The notes: generated by a model not told the origin, from the letters alone. Numbered from the stretch's first letter, positions 49,084 to 57,869 are shown. The stretch: DNA of 64,000 nucleotides from Microbacterium sp. SLBN-146 (GCF_006715145.1 NZ_VFMR01000001.1:434001-498000), one strand, 5' to 3'. A program made the numbers and translations.

Positions 49084-50004
49084 TCAGGAGCTCGCCTCGG
49101 CGGAGGCTTCGGCGCTCAGCATCCCGACGAGCAGCTCGAACTCCTGCTGGAAGGAGACCATCACCTGAGCGTCGTCCGGGTCGTTCAAGGCGGCCCAGTT
49201 GTCGCGGACGTCTTCGGGGGTCAGTGCGGGTGAGAAGTAGCCGGGCGTCTGCGCGATGACGACGCGCGCGACGCGGCCGCCGCCGACGTTGTAGATCTCG
49301 CCGGTCGTCTCGCAGGCCTCCGCACTCAGCCACGCCACGACGGGGGAGACGAGGCTCGGGTCGAGGCGGTCGGCGTACTCGCCGAGGAGGTTCTCGGTCA
49401 TGCGGGTGCGCGCGCCGGGCTCGATCGCATTGACATGGATGCCGTGACGGGCACCCTCGATCGCGAGAGTCTTCGTGACACCCCAGATGGCGGCCTTGGC
49501 GGCTCCGTAGTTGACCTGGCCGAAGTTACCGAAGATCCCGCCGGCCGACGTCGTGTTGACGATGCGGCCGTAGCCCTGCTCCACCATGACGGGCCAGGCG
49601 GCCTTGCTCATCCAGACGGTGCCGCCGAGGTGCACGGCCAGGACCGGCGCCCACTCGTCCTCGGTGAGCTTCGCGAACGACTTGTCGCGCAGGATGCCGG
49701 CGTTGTTGACGAGGATGTCCAGGCGACCGTAGGTCGATGTCGCGAGCTCGACGATCTTGGTCGCGCCTTCGAGCGTGCTGACGTCGTTCGTGTCCGCGAC
49801 GGCGGTTCCTCCCGCCGCGCGGATCTCCGCGACGACCTGCTCCGCCGGCGACGCTTCGCCCGAGCTTCCGTCGAGCGCGCCGCCCCGATCGTTGACGACG
49901 ACCGTCGCACCGCGGGACGCCAGTGCAAGGGCGTGCTCGCGACCGAGACCGCGGCCCGCGCCGGTGACGATCGCGACGCGGCCGTCGAGGGTGATATCGC
50001 TCAT
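49084..50004 (-). CDS. MFE-2-type 3-hydroxyacyl-CoA dehydrogenase (SDR)
   Basis: 306 residues. TGAGRGLGREHALALASRGATVVVNDRGG, NNAGILRDKSF, NTTSAGGIFGNFGQVNYGAAKAA (Ser, Tyr, Lys) match the dehydrogenase domain of peroxisomal multifunctional enzyme 2, which oxidises (3R)-hydroxyacyl-CoA. It would follow the hydratase-2-type MaoC at 33700. A C-terminal stretch of about 60 residues beyond the core is also MFE-2-like. It is the last gene of the livHMGF operon, 39 bases after livF. Confidence 0.92.
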   Translation of the reverse strand: MSDITLDGRVAIVTGAGRGLGREHALALASRGATVVVNDRGGALDGSSGEASPAEQVVAEIRAAGGTAVADTNDVSTLEGATKIVELATSTYGRLDILVNNAGILRDKSFAKLTEDEWAPVLAVHLGGTVWMSKAAWPVMVEQGYGRIVNTTSAGGIFGNFGQVNYGAAKAAIWGVTKTLAIEGARHGIHVNAIEPGARTRMTENLLGEYADRLDPSLVSPVVAWLSAEACETTGEIYNVGGGRVARVVIAQTPGYFSPALTPEDVRDNWAALNDPDDAQVMVSFQQEFELLVGMLSAEASAEASS

Positions 50005-50043
50005 GTGGTTCGTGCTCCTTGTCGTGGGGTCCGAGGGCGCAGG

Positions 50044-50763
50044 TCAGCCGAACAGCGCCGACATGACCTCGGCGCTCGCCCTGACCTCGTCGGCGGTTCC
50101 GTGCGAGACGATGCGTCCACGCTGCATGACGTAGACCTCGTCGCTCACCTCCAGGGCGAGCTCCGCGTTCTGCTCGACCAAGAGGATCGTCGCCCCGCTG
50201 TTGTGCAGCGTCTCGATGTTCTCGAAGAGCACGTCCACGATCGACGGGGCGAGACCCATCGAAGGCTCGTCGAGGAGGAGCACTTGCGGCTGGGTCATGA
50301 GCGCGCGCCCGAAAGCGAGCATCTGCTGCTCGCCGCCGCTCAGCGACGCGGCGAACTGGTTCTTGCGGTCGGCCAGGCGGGGGAAGAGCTCGAAGACGCG
50401 CGCGAGCTCGTCCTTGCGCTCCGCGCGTGTTCCGCGCCCGCTGTACGCCGAGAGTTCGAGGTTCTCCAGGACGGTCAGCGGTGGGGCCACCCGCCGCCCT
50501 TCAGCGACGAGCGCGACACCGGATCGCACGACACGGTGACAGGCCCACCCCGTGATGTTGCGTCCGCCGACCGTCACGGTGCCGCCCGACGGCTTGTGCA
50601 AGCCGGCGATCGTGTTCAGGGTCGTGGTCTTGCCCGCTCCGTTCGAGCCGATGAGGGCGACGAGGGTGCCTTGGGCAACCTCGATGTCGACCTCACGAAC
50701 CGCCGGGATCGCGCCGTACCCGGCGGAGAGTCGCGATACGCGCAGCATCGGATCGTTTCCCAA
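50044..50763 (-). CDS. livF: Branched-chain-amino-acid-type ABC transporter ATPase LivF
   Basis: 239 residues: Walker A GSNGAGKTT, signature ASLSGGEQQML, Walker B VLLLDEPSMGL and the His-loop area, all in LivF spacing. TTG at 50763 is favoured as start because AAGGAGG lies seven bases upstream; ATG at 50748 is the alternative. With TTG the gene overlaps the end of livG by 71 bases. Pairs with LivG to energise import. Confidence 0.93.
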   Translation of the reverse strand: MGNDPMLRVSRLSAGYGAIPAVREVDIEVAQGTLVALIGSNGAGKTTTLNTIAGLHKPSGGTVTVGGRNITGWACHRVVRSGVALVAEGRRVAPPLTVLENLELSAYSGRGTRAERKDELARVFELFPRLADRKNQFAASLSGGEQQMLAFGRALMTQPQVLLLDEPSMGLAPSIVDVLFENIETLHNSGATILLVEQNAELALEVSDEVYVMQRGRIVSHGTADEVRASAEVMSALFG

Positions 50764-51544
50764 AGTAGGCCTCCTTCACGTCGTCCTGTTCCAGGCACCA
50801 GGTCGGTGGCCCTTCCGCGAGGAGAGCACCCGAGTTCATGACCGAGACGGACTCGCAGAACTCTTCGACCAGTCGCATGTTGTGTTCGATGAGGATGAGG
50901 GTGAGCCCGAGGTCCTTCAACTGGACGAGGAGCCGACCCACCTGCTCCGACTCGACATCGTTCATTCCGGCGGTCGGCTCGTCGAGGAGGAGGATCCGCG
51001 GGTCGGTCGCGAGGGCTCGCGCGATCTCCACTCGACGCTGATCGCCGTAGGACAGCGTCTCGGCGAGGGCGGAGTGCGGCGCCGTGCATCCGACCATGTC
51101 GAGCAGTTCCGCGGCGCGGGCACGTACGGCCTTGCGCTCCTTGCGCTCGGTCGGACTCAGGAAGATCGCACCCGCGATCGTCGACCGGCGCTGCATGTAC
51201 GCCCCGGCGATGACGGTCTCGATCACGGTCAGGCCGGGGAAGAGACGGATGTTCTGGTACGTGCGGGCGACGCCACGGCGCGCGATGTGGAAGGGCGCCA
51301 TGCGCGTCACATCCTCGCCGAATACGTCGATGCGTCCCGAGTCCGCGCGGATGAAACCGCTGATCATGTTGAGGACGGTCGTCTTTCCCGCGCCGTTCGG
51401 GCCGAGGATTCCGTGGACGCGCTGACGCGGCACCTTGATCGTGACGTCGTCGACCGCCTTGAGCCCGCCGAAGGTCTTCGTGAGGTCGACGATGTCGACG
51501 GCGAGTTCCTCTTCGACCGGGATGTTGCCGCTCGTGTCCGTCAT
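50693..51544 (-). CDS. livG: Branched-chain-amino-acid-type ABC transporter ATPase LivG
   Basis: 283 residues. GPNGAGKTT, ETLSYGDQRRVEIARAL, LLLDEPTAGMND, then IEHNMRLVEEFCE: the long-arm LivG type. The C-terminus runs about 24 residues beyond normal (FGKRSDAARIATLRRVRRDPGGS) into livF, consistent with an extended overlap. ATG overlaps the livM stop. Confidence 0.93.
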   Translation of the reverse strand: MTDTSGNIPVEEELAVDIVDLTKTFGGLKAVDDVTIKVPRQRVHGILGPNGAGKTTVLNMISGFIRADSGRIDVFGEDVTRMAPFHIARRGVARTYQNIRLFPGLTVIETVIAGAYMQRRSTIAGAIFLSPTERKERKAVRARAAELLDMVGCTAPHSALAETLSYGDQRRVEIARALATDPRILLLDEPTAGMNDVESEQVGRLLVQLKDLGLTLILIEHNMRLVEEFCESVSVMNSGALLAEGPPTWCLEQDDVKEAYFGKRSDAARIATLRRVRRDPGGS

Positions 51545-52464
51545 GACCTCGCTCCCGCCGTGATGTCTTCGTGCGGACGCTCTGCGCCCTCCGCTGTCGA
51601 ATCGCCGCCACGCTTCCGCCGTGCCGCCCATTTCGCTCTGAGCAACCGCATGCGCCGCATGTCGACGAGGCCGCGCGGCATGTAGATGATGATGACGACG
51701 AGCAGGACGCCGGTGACGACGCGGTCGTACTCGCCCATCGGCCCGCGAAGGATCTCGGGGAGGATCGTGAAGACGATGGCACCGACGATCGGACCCAGCC
51801 AGTAGAACGCGCCGCCGAGGACGACGGCCGCGAGACTCACGAACCCCAGGTGCGTGTAGAACGTGTCGGGCCCGATGTACTGCAGGAAGCTCGCCTGCAT
51901 GACGCCCGCCGCTCCGCCGAGCGCTCCCGAGATGACCATGCCCACGAACTGGATCCGCCGGGGGGACACGCCGAGCGTCTCGGCGACGGCCGGATCCTCG
52001 CGGACGGCATCCGCCGCGAGACCGAAGCGCGAACTGCCGAGTCGTCCCATGACGTATCCCGCGACGACCAGCGTGCCGATGAGCCACAGCCAGGATCCGA
52101 GGTCGCCCGAGACGCGCGTGCCCGTGGCACCGCCCGTGAGTTCGGGCATATTGAGGATGAGGACGCGACCGATCAACACCATGGCGATCGTCGCCATCGC
52201 GAGGTAGTGACTCTCGAGCCTGATGAGCAGCGCCGCCGTGATCGCTCCGACGACGGCGCCCAGCACGATGCAGATGGCGAAGGCGAGGGCGGGCGGAAGC
52301 CCGAGTGACGACACGATGTAGGCGAAGGTGAAGGCGCTGAACGCCCCGAAGAAGACGGGTGCGAGGCTCAGGACGCCGGTCCACAGCGACGCGTAGATGG
52401 CGAGGGCGAAGAGGGCGCTGACACCGGCGAACTGCAGTGTCGTCAGCCATGCTGCGGTACTCAC
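51541..52464 (-). CDS. livM: ABC transporter permease LivM
   Basis: 307 residues with about eight to ten hydrophobic segments. The EAA-like loop reads GRLGSSRFGLAADAVREDPAVAETLGVSPRRIQFVGMVISG and GGAFYWLGPIVGA, both LivM hallmarks. A charged cytoplasmic tail (RLLRAKWAARRKRGG) ends the protein. GTG at 52464 with GGAG upstream. Confidence 0.93.
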   Translation of the reverse strand: MSTAAWLTTLQFAGVSALFALAIYASLWTGVLSLAPVFFGAFSAFTFAYIVSSLGLPPALAFAICIVLGAVVGAITAALLIRLESHYLAMATIAMVLIGRVLILNMPELTGGATGTRVSGDLGSWLWLIGTLVVAGYVMGRLGSSRFGLAADAVREDPAVAETLGVSPRRIQFVGMVISGALGGAAGVMQASFLQYIGPDTFYTHLGFVSLAAVVLGGAFYWLGPIVGAIVFTILPEILRGPMGEYDRVVTGVLLVVIIIYMPRGLVDMRRMRLLRAKWAARRKRGGDSTAEGAERPHEDITAGARS

Positions 52465-52495
52465 GAGTGGGTCTCCATAGTCAGGCTCGGGGGCG

Positions 52496-53383
52496 TCAGG
52501 CTCGGACGAACTGTCGTTCGCGGAAGATGCCGCGCGGCCACGCGACGAGGACGAGCAGCAGGATGCCGAACGTGATGGCGTCGCGGAATCCCGACGAGAT
52601 GTACTGGGCGCTCATGACCTCGAGAACCCCGATCGCGACTCCGACGATCGCTGCGCCGCGGATGTCGCCCCACCCGCCCACGACGACGGCAGCGAACCCC
52701 TTGAGCAGAAGCGCCTCCCCGAGGTTGAACGAGACGTTGTTGTCGGCGAGCGCCGCGAGGACGCCGGCGAGGCCCGCGATGGCACCCGCGAGGAACGCGA
52801 CGGCGATGAGGGTGTTGCGGGCATTGACACCGACGATCGTGGCCGAGCGGGTGTCGGACGACACGGCGCGGACGGCGGCACCGAAGCGCGTCTTGGTGAG
52901 CAGCAGGTGCACACCCGTGACGACGATGATGAGGGCGATGACGCTGTAGAGCTGGGCTGGCAGGATCACGAGCCCGCCGATGCGGAACGCCTCGGTCTGC
53001 ACCGAGCCCGCGGGGTAGCTCGTCGCCGAGGGCCCGGCGAACGCCTCCGCCACGGTCAGGAGCACGATCCATATACCGATGCTCGCGATGATGGGGGCGA
53101 ACGTCCCTGCCTTGCGTCGGCGAAGCGGCTCGAACGCGAGAACATCGGATGCCACGCCCAGGATGCCCGCGAAGAGCACACCCGCGAGAAGCGCGACCCA
53201 GAAGTTGACTCCGAACTGAGAGACGAGCCAGTACGACGAGAGGGCGCCCCAGGTGGCGAAGGTGCCGTGGGCGACGTTGAGGATCCCCATGCGCGCCATG
53301 ATCAGCGAGAAGCCGACGGCGAAGATGGCGTAGATCGAGCCGAGCGCAACACCGTTCATCAGTTGCTGGATCAGGAGTTGCAC
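52496..53383 (-). CDS. livH: ABC transporter permease LivH
   Basis: 295 residues, about eight membrane segments. MNGVALGSIYAIFAVGFSLIMARMGILNVAHGTF and the loop TRFGAAVRAVSSDTRSATIVGVNARNTLIAVAFLAGAIAG are diagnostic; GGWGDIRGAAIVGVAIG completes the family pattern. GTG at 53383 with AGGAAAGAGGG seven bases away. First gene of livH-M-G-F-SDR; no binding protein in this operon, so it must use the LivK-like lipoproteins 19 kb away. Confidence 0.94.
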   Translation of the reverse strand: MQLLIQQLMNGVALGSIYAIFAVGFSLIMARMGILNVAHGTFATWGALSSYWLVSQFGVNFWVALLAGVLFAGILGVASDVLAFEPLRRRKAGTFAPIIASIGIWIVLLTVAEAFAGPSATSYPAGSVQTEAFRIGGLVILPAQLYSVIALIIVVTGVHLLLTKTRFGAAVRAVSSDTRSATIVGVNARNTLIAVAFLAGAIAGLAGVLAALADNNVSFNLGEALLLKGFAAVVVGGWGDIRGAAIVGVAIGVLEVMSAQYISSGFRDAITFGILLLVLVAWPRGIFRERQFVRA

Positions 53384-53428
53384 GGATGCCCTCTTTCCTG
53401 TGCGCTCGTCGGTTCGGGTGGAATCTCA

Positions 53429-53442
53429 ATCAAGCGCTCGCT
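53429..53442. promoter_or_regulatory. KstR2-type box 7, imperfect (ATCAAGCGCTCGCT)
   Basis: One mismatch to AnCAAGnnCTTGnT (C for T in the right half). It also forms a wider dyad CAAGCG-CT-CGCTTG at 53431-53444. It lies 46 bases upstream of livH. Confidence 0.7.
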
Positions 53443-53512
53443 TGACTTCAATGTCAGCGGAGTCAGTTTACGACATCGGATGCCCGGCATGTCAACCATT
53501 CGGGGATGATTC

Positions 53513-53526
53513 ATCAAGCGCTTGCT
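53513..53526. promoter_or_regulatory. KstR2-type box 8 (ATCAAGCGCTTGCT)
   Basis: Perfect match, 59 bases upstream of the SDR start at 53585. With box 7 it gives two sites 84 bases apart in the divergent livH/SDR gap. It is the rightmost site found. Confidence 0.82.
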
Positions 53527-53584
53527 CGACATTCCGATCTCCGGCCCGTACGCTCCCCCCGAGAGCACGGGTCGAAGGAGAGCC

Positions 53585-54337
53585 ATGGATCTGCAGCTGA
53601 ACGATCGCGTCGCCGTCGTCACCGGCGCGACCGCGGGCATCGGCCGAGCGACGGCCCTGACGCTGAGCGCGGAAGGCGCGCATGTCGCCCTCGTGGCGCG
53701 ACGCGGCGACGCCCTCCGCGACCTGGCCGACGAGATCGAGCGCCGCAGCGGCCGGCGTGCTCTCGTCGTCGAGACGGACATCCTGGATGCCGCGGCACCG
53801 GCGCGCATCGTCGACGCCGTGGATCGCACGTACGGCCGCATCGACATCGTCGTCAACGCCGCAGGCGCCGCCGAGCAGCCGGGCGAGTCACTCACGGAAG
53901 AGGTGTGGCAGCGCCAGTTCGACCTCAACTTCCACTCGAAGAGACGCCTCGTCGAGGCATCCCTTCCGTTTCTCGCCGCGAGCGGTCGCGGGCGGGTCGT
54001 GAACTTCGTTGGCCTCCTCGAACCGACGCTCGTGTCTGCGGCCCAGGCCGCCGTCGCCGCGTGCACGCTGTGGTCGAAAGCCCTCTCGCGCGTCGTGGCG
54101 CCGGACGGCGTCACCGTCAACTGCATCGCACCGGGGCGGGTGGACAGCGAACAGGTGCGCCGGGCGCTCCCCGAAGGAGACGCGAAGGACGACTTCATCC
54201 GCCGCCGCATCCCCGCCGGACGATTCGGCACCCCCGAGGAGGCAGCCGCGCTCGTCGCTTTCCTCGTCTCGGGTCCCGCGGGCTACATCACGGGAGACAC
54301 CTTCAGCGTCGACGGCGGGATGCACTGGGCCATCTGA
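53585..54337 (+). CDS. SDR-fold protein lacking the catalytic Tyr and Lys
   Basis: 250 residues with a normal coenzyme site (VVTGATAGIGRATALTLS, VNAAG) and the C-terminal GYITGDTFSVDGGMHW. The catalytic segment reads VSAAQAAV where YSASKAAV is expected: Val150 for Tyr and Gln154 for Lys, and the Ser loop is VGLLEPT. Unless another residue substitutes, ordinary dehydrogenase chemistry is not possible; an NAD(P)-binding regulatory or lyase/isomerase role is conceivable. ATG at 53585 with AAGGAG. Sole gene under box 8. Confidence 0.85.
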   Translation: MDLQLNDRVAVVTGATAGIGRATALTLSAEGAHVALVARRGDALRDLADEIERRSGRRALVVETDILDAAAPARIVDAVDRTYGRIDIVVNAAGAAEQPGESLTEEVWQRQFDLNFHSKRRLVEASLPFLAASGRGRVVNFVGLLEPTLVSAAQAAVAACTLWSKALSRVVAPDGVTVNCIAPGRVDSEQVRRALPEGDAKDDFIRRRIPAGRFGTPEEAAALVAFLVSGPAGYITGDTFSVDGGMHWAI

Positions 54338-54398
54338 CGCGACGCGAGCGTCCCCATTGACGCCGACAACGCAACCCGACCAGGCGTAGTCTCATGCG

Positions 54399-55760
54399 GT
54401 GCGAGAGAACCGGACCGAGACGGTGCCGTCGCGAGGTCGGCGACACCATCCCGCCATGACGGTCTTCCTCGGATTCGCGGTGGCGACCTTCGTCGGCACG
54501 GGACTGCTGATGCTCCCGATCGCCAAAGCGGGCGCGGGGGGCGCTTCGCCTTTGGAAGCACTCTTCACAGCGGTGTCGGCGCTGTGCGTCACAGGACTGA
54601 TCATCGTCGACACCCCGGTCTATTGGACCGGGTTCGGTCACGCAGTGATCCTGGCCCTCATCCAGCTCGGTGGTCTCGGTGTCATGACTTTCGCATCGGT
54701 CGTCGGCCTCGCCGTCATCCGTCGACTCTCCCTGCGCTCACGGCTGACCGCGGCGACGGAGGCGAAGAACATCGGGCTGGAGAACGTGAAGGCCCTCGTC
54801 CTCGGAGTCGTGAAGATCTCGATCGGGATCGAGGTCGTCGTGGCGCTGATCTTGACCGTCCAGTTTGGCGTGGCCTACGAGAAGTCCCTCGGCGAAGCGC
54901 TCTGGCTCGGTGTCTTCCATTCCGTGTCGTCCTTCAACAATGCCGGTTTCGCGCTCTTCAGCGACAGCATGATGGGATTCGTGGGCGACCCGATCATCTG
55001 CCTTCCGATGTGCGCTGCGATCATCCTCGGCGGGCTCGGTTTTCCCGTCATCATGCAGCTGCGAAAGCAGATACGAACACCCCGCCTCTGGTCGATGAAC
55101 ACTCGGATCGTCGTCTGGGCGACAGTCCTGCTCCTCGTGGCGGGAACCGCGTACATCACCGCGCTGGAGTGGAACAATCCGCAGACGCTCGGCGCGCTCG
55201 ACTGGCCGTCCCGTCTTCTGGCGGGGTTCTTCCAATCGGTACAGACGCGAACCGCAGGCTTCAACAGCATCGACACCGCCGAGATGGGCACAGCGACCTG
55301 GCTCGGGATGGACGCCCTCATGTTCATCGGCGGCGGCTCCGCGGGGACGGCGGGCGGCATCAAGGTCACGACCTTCGCCGTGCTGTTCTTCATCATCGTT
55401 GCCGAGATCCGCGGGGACGGGGCCGTCAACGTGTTCGGGAAGCGCCTCTCTCGTGCCGTCCACCGCCAGGCGATCGCGGTCGCGCTTCTCGCCGTCGCGC
55501 TTGTCGCCGTCGGGACCGTCCTCGTGATGCTGATGACCGACTTCAGCCTGGACGAGATCCTCTTCGAGGTCACATCGGCGTTCGGCACCGTCGGCCTGTC
55601 GACGGGGATCACTGCGGCACTCCCGCCGGCGGCGCAACTGATCCTCGTCGCGCTGATGTTCATCGGCAGACTCGGGCCCATCACGTTCGCATCGGCGCTG
55701 GCGCTCCGTCAGCGCACACTCCTGTACGAACTCCCCAAGGAAAGGCCGATCATTGGCTAG
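54399..55760 (+). CDS. ktrB: Potassium uptake channel-like subunit KtrB/TrkH
   Basis: 453 residues, eight transmembrane segments arranged as four M1-P-M2 repeats. The filter loops read ALCVTGLIIVDT, SSFNNAGFALF, QTRTAGFNSID and AFGTVGLSTG, each with the conserved glycine. The C-terminus LYELPKERPIIG is shared with the paralogue at 56469. It imports K+ with Na+ or H+ coupling, gated by the RCK subunit that overlaps its last eight bases. Start is a GTG at 54399; this group has no KstR2-type box and appears to be housekeeping. Confidence 0.92.
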   Translation: MRENRTETVPSRGRRHHPAMTVFLGFAVATFVGTGLLMLPIAKAGAGGASPLEALFTAVSALCVTGLIIVDTPVYWTGFGHAVILALIQLGGLGVMTFASVVGLAVIRRLSLRSRLTAATEAKNIGLENVKALVLGVVKISIGIEVVVALILTVQFGVAYEKSLGEALWLGVFHSVSSFNNAGFALFSDSMMGFVGDPIICLPMCAAIILGGLGFPVIMQLRKQIRTPRLWSMNTRIVVWATVLLLVAGTAYITALEWNNPQTLGALDWPSRLLAGFFQSVQTRTAGFNSIDTAEMGTATWLGMDALMFIGGGSAGTAGGIKVTTFAVLFFIIVAEIRGDGAVNVFGKRLSRAVHRQAIAVALLAVALVAVGTVLVMLMTDFSLDEILFEVTSAFGTVGLSTGITAALPPAAQLILVALMFIGRLGPITFASALALRQRTLLYELPKERPIIG

Positions 55761-56451
55761 ACGAATCCTCTTCGGCGGCACGGACCCGGCGCGAGTGGCC
55801 GAGGCCGACTCCGTCGCCGTCCTGGGGCTCGGACGCTTCGGCCAGTCCCTCGCCCTGGAACTCATGGACAACGGCACCGAGGTGCTCGGCGTCGACGGTC
55901 GCGAAGACATCGTCCAGTCCCTGAACGGGCGCCTCACGCACGTCGTCACAGCGGATGCCACCAAGGAGACCGTGCTTCGCCAGCTCTCGGTCCCCGACTT
56001 CGACCGTGTCGTGGTCGCCATCGGGAGCGATATCCAGGCGAGCATCCTCACCACCTCCCTGCTGCTCCGCTTCAAGATCCCGCAGATCTGGGCGAAGGCG
56101 GTCGGCGAGGCGCACGGGACGATCCTCGAGCAACTGGGAGTGGGCCATGTGATCTACCCCGAGAAGGACATGGGCAAACGCGTGGCCCATCTCGTTCGGG
56201 GGAGCATGCAGGACTTCATCGAGATCGACGAGGGGTTCGCGATGGTGAAGACCACCCCGCACAGCGCCATCATGGGAATACCGCTGGGCCAGACCGATCT
56301 GCGCAACAAGCACCAGGTCACCGTGACAGCGGTCAAGCCGGATGGCGAGCCCTGGACGTACGCGACCGCCGAGACGGTTCTCCGCCCCGGCGACACGATC
56401 CTCGTCGCAGGCCCCACCCGCAAGGCGGAAGTTTTCAGCCAACTGCGCTGA
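55753..56451 (+). CDS. ktrA: RCK-domain potassium channel regulator KtrA
   Basis: 232 residues, single RCK_N plus RCK_C, the KtrA form rather than the double-length TrkA. SVAVLGLGRFGQSLALELMDNGTEVLGVD is the nucleotide-binding Rossmann start; IYPEKDMGKRVAHLV links to the C-terminal domain (IPLGQTDLRNKHQVTVTAV). It binds ATP/ADP or NAD(H) as an octameric ring on KtrB. The TTG start overlaps the ktrB stop by eight bases. Confidence 0.92.
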   Translation: MARRILFGGTDPARVAEADSVAVLGLGRFGQSLALELMDNGTEVLGVDGREDIVQSLNGRLTHVVTADATKETVLRQLSVPDFDRVVVAIGSDIQASILTTSLLLRFKIPQIWAKAVGEAHGTILEQLGVGHVIYPEKDMGKRVAHLVRGSMQDFIEIDEGFAMVKTTPHSAIMGIPLGQTDLRNKHQVTVTAVKPDGEPWTYATAETVLRPGDTILVAGPTRKAEVFSQLR

Positions 56452-56468
56452 CGAGGCAGACTGTCTGC

Positions 56469-57869
56469 ATGCCGCGCAGCATCCGTGTCCCGCGAGGCCC
56501 CTCCCCGGGGAAAGCCGGACGCCTGGGAAGCGGGCTCCTCAAGGAGCTCGTCAAGCGCTCGCCGGCGCGGGCCGCCGCCGGCATCTTCATCCTCGCCGGT
56601 CTCGTGTTCACGAGTCTGCTGAGCCTCCCCATCGCTTCCGCGAGCGGCCGCGCGACAGCCCTACAGGACGCGATGTTCACGGCGGTCTCCGCCGTCACCG
56701 TGACGGGGCTCACGACCGTCGACACGGCGACACACTGGTCCTTCTTCGGCCAGGTCGTGATCCTCGTCGCAATCCAGGCGGGCGGCCTCGGGATCGTCAC
56801 GATCGCACTGCTGCTCGCACGGGCGGTCAGCCGTCACCTCGGCGTCCGCAGCAAGGTGTTCGCGCAGCAGAACATCGGCACGTCGAAGCTCGGCGAGGTC
56901 GGCGCACTGCTGCGCACCGTCGTGCTCACGACGCTCAGCATCGAGGCCATCCTCGCCGCCATCCTGATCCCGCGCTTCATCATGCTCGACGAGCACTGGT
57001 GGGAGGGCGTCTGGCACGGCCTCTTCTACGCCATCTCCGCGTTCAACAACGCCGGCTTCGTCTCGACCGTCGGCGGACTCGAGCCCTACGACGGCGATAT
57101 GTGGATCCTCATCCCCATCATGGTCGGCGTCTTCATCGGAAGCCTCGGATTCCCGGTCTTCCTCATTCTCCTCAGTGCGCGCGGGAACACGCGACGGTGG
57201 ACGCTCCACACGAAGCTGACCCTCGCCACGACCAGCATCCTGCTCGTGGCGGGCGCCGTCGCGTGGGGCGCTTTCGAATGGTCCAACGTCGAGACCGTCG
57301 GGAACATGAGCATCCCCGAGAAGATCTTCCACGCCCTGTTCGCCTCGACGATGATGCGCTCGGGGGGATTCTCCCTCGTCGATACGGCGCAGTCGACGTC
57401 GGCCACCCTCGTCGCGAGCGATGCCCTCATGTTCGTCGGAGGCGGGTCGGCCTCGACCGCGGGCGGCATCAAGGTCGCGACGCTCGCCGTCCTCTTCCTC
57501 GCCATCATCGCGGAGGCCCGCGGCGACAAGCGGCTCATGGTGGCGGGGCGCGTCATTCCCGACGGCACCCTCCGCCTGGCGATCAGCGTGACCTTCCTCG
57601 GAGCGACTCTCGTCCTGTCGACGGTCCTCGTCCTGACGCTCGTGACCGATGCCTCGCTCGACAGGATCCTGTTCGAAGTCATCTCGGCATTCGCGACGTG
57701 CGGGCTGTCGGTCGGCTTGAGCGCAGAACTCGATCCGTTCGGCAAGATCGCCCTCAGCGTGCTCATGCTCGCCGGGCGCATCGGCCCCGCAGGTCTCGCG
57801 GCCGCTCTCGCCGTCCGCCAGCGCAACGTTCTGTACAACCATCCTGAGGAGCGACCGATCATCGGGTGA
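56469..57869 (+). CDS. ktrB: Second KtrB/TrkH-type potassium channel subunit
   Basis: 466 residues, same four-repeat architecture. Filter loops: SAVTVTGLTTVDT, SAFNNAGFVST, MMRSGGFSLVD and AFATCGLSVGL. The third loop differs from the TRTAGFN consensus kept in the first KtrB, so ion selectivity or gating may differ. Starts 17 bases after ktrA, so one RCK subunit may serve two pores. N-terminal 25 residues are basic and cytoplasmic. Confidence 0.92.
   Translation: MPRSIRVPRGPSPGKAGRLGSGLLKELVKRSPARAAAGIFILAGLVFTSLLSLPIASASGRATALQDAMFTAVSAVTVTGLTTVDTATHWSFFGQVVILVAIQAGGLGIVTIALLLARAVSRHLGVRSKVFAQQNIGTSKLGEVGALLRTVVLTTLSIEAILAAILIPRFIMLDEHWWEGVWHGLFYAISAFNNAGFVSTVGGLEPYDGDMWILIPIMVGVFIGSLGFPVFLILLSARGNTRRWTLHTKLTLATTSILLVAGAVAWGAFEWSNVETVGNMSIPEKIFHALFASTMMRSGGFSLVDTAQSTSATLVASDALMFVGGGSASTAGGIKVATLAVLFLAIIAEARGDKRLMVAGRVIPDGTLRLAISVTFLGATLVLSTVLVLTLVTDASLDRILFEVISAFATCGLSVGLSAELDPFGKIALSVLMLAGRIGPAGLAAALAVRQRNVLYNHPEERPIIG

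Noticed and set aside
15275..53526. Calling the region a steroid (HIP) degradation cluster
   Set aside because: Operator, regulator and enzyme types point that way, but no kshAB, hsa, ipdAB or ipdC-like genes were recognised, so the substrate is left open.
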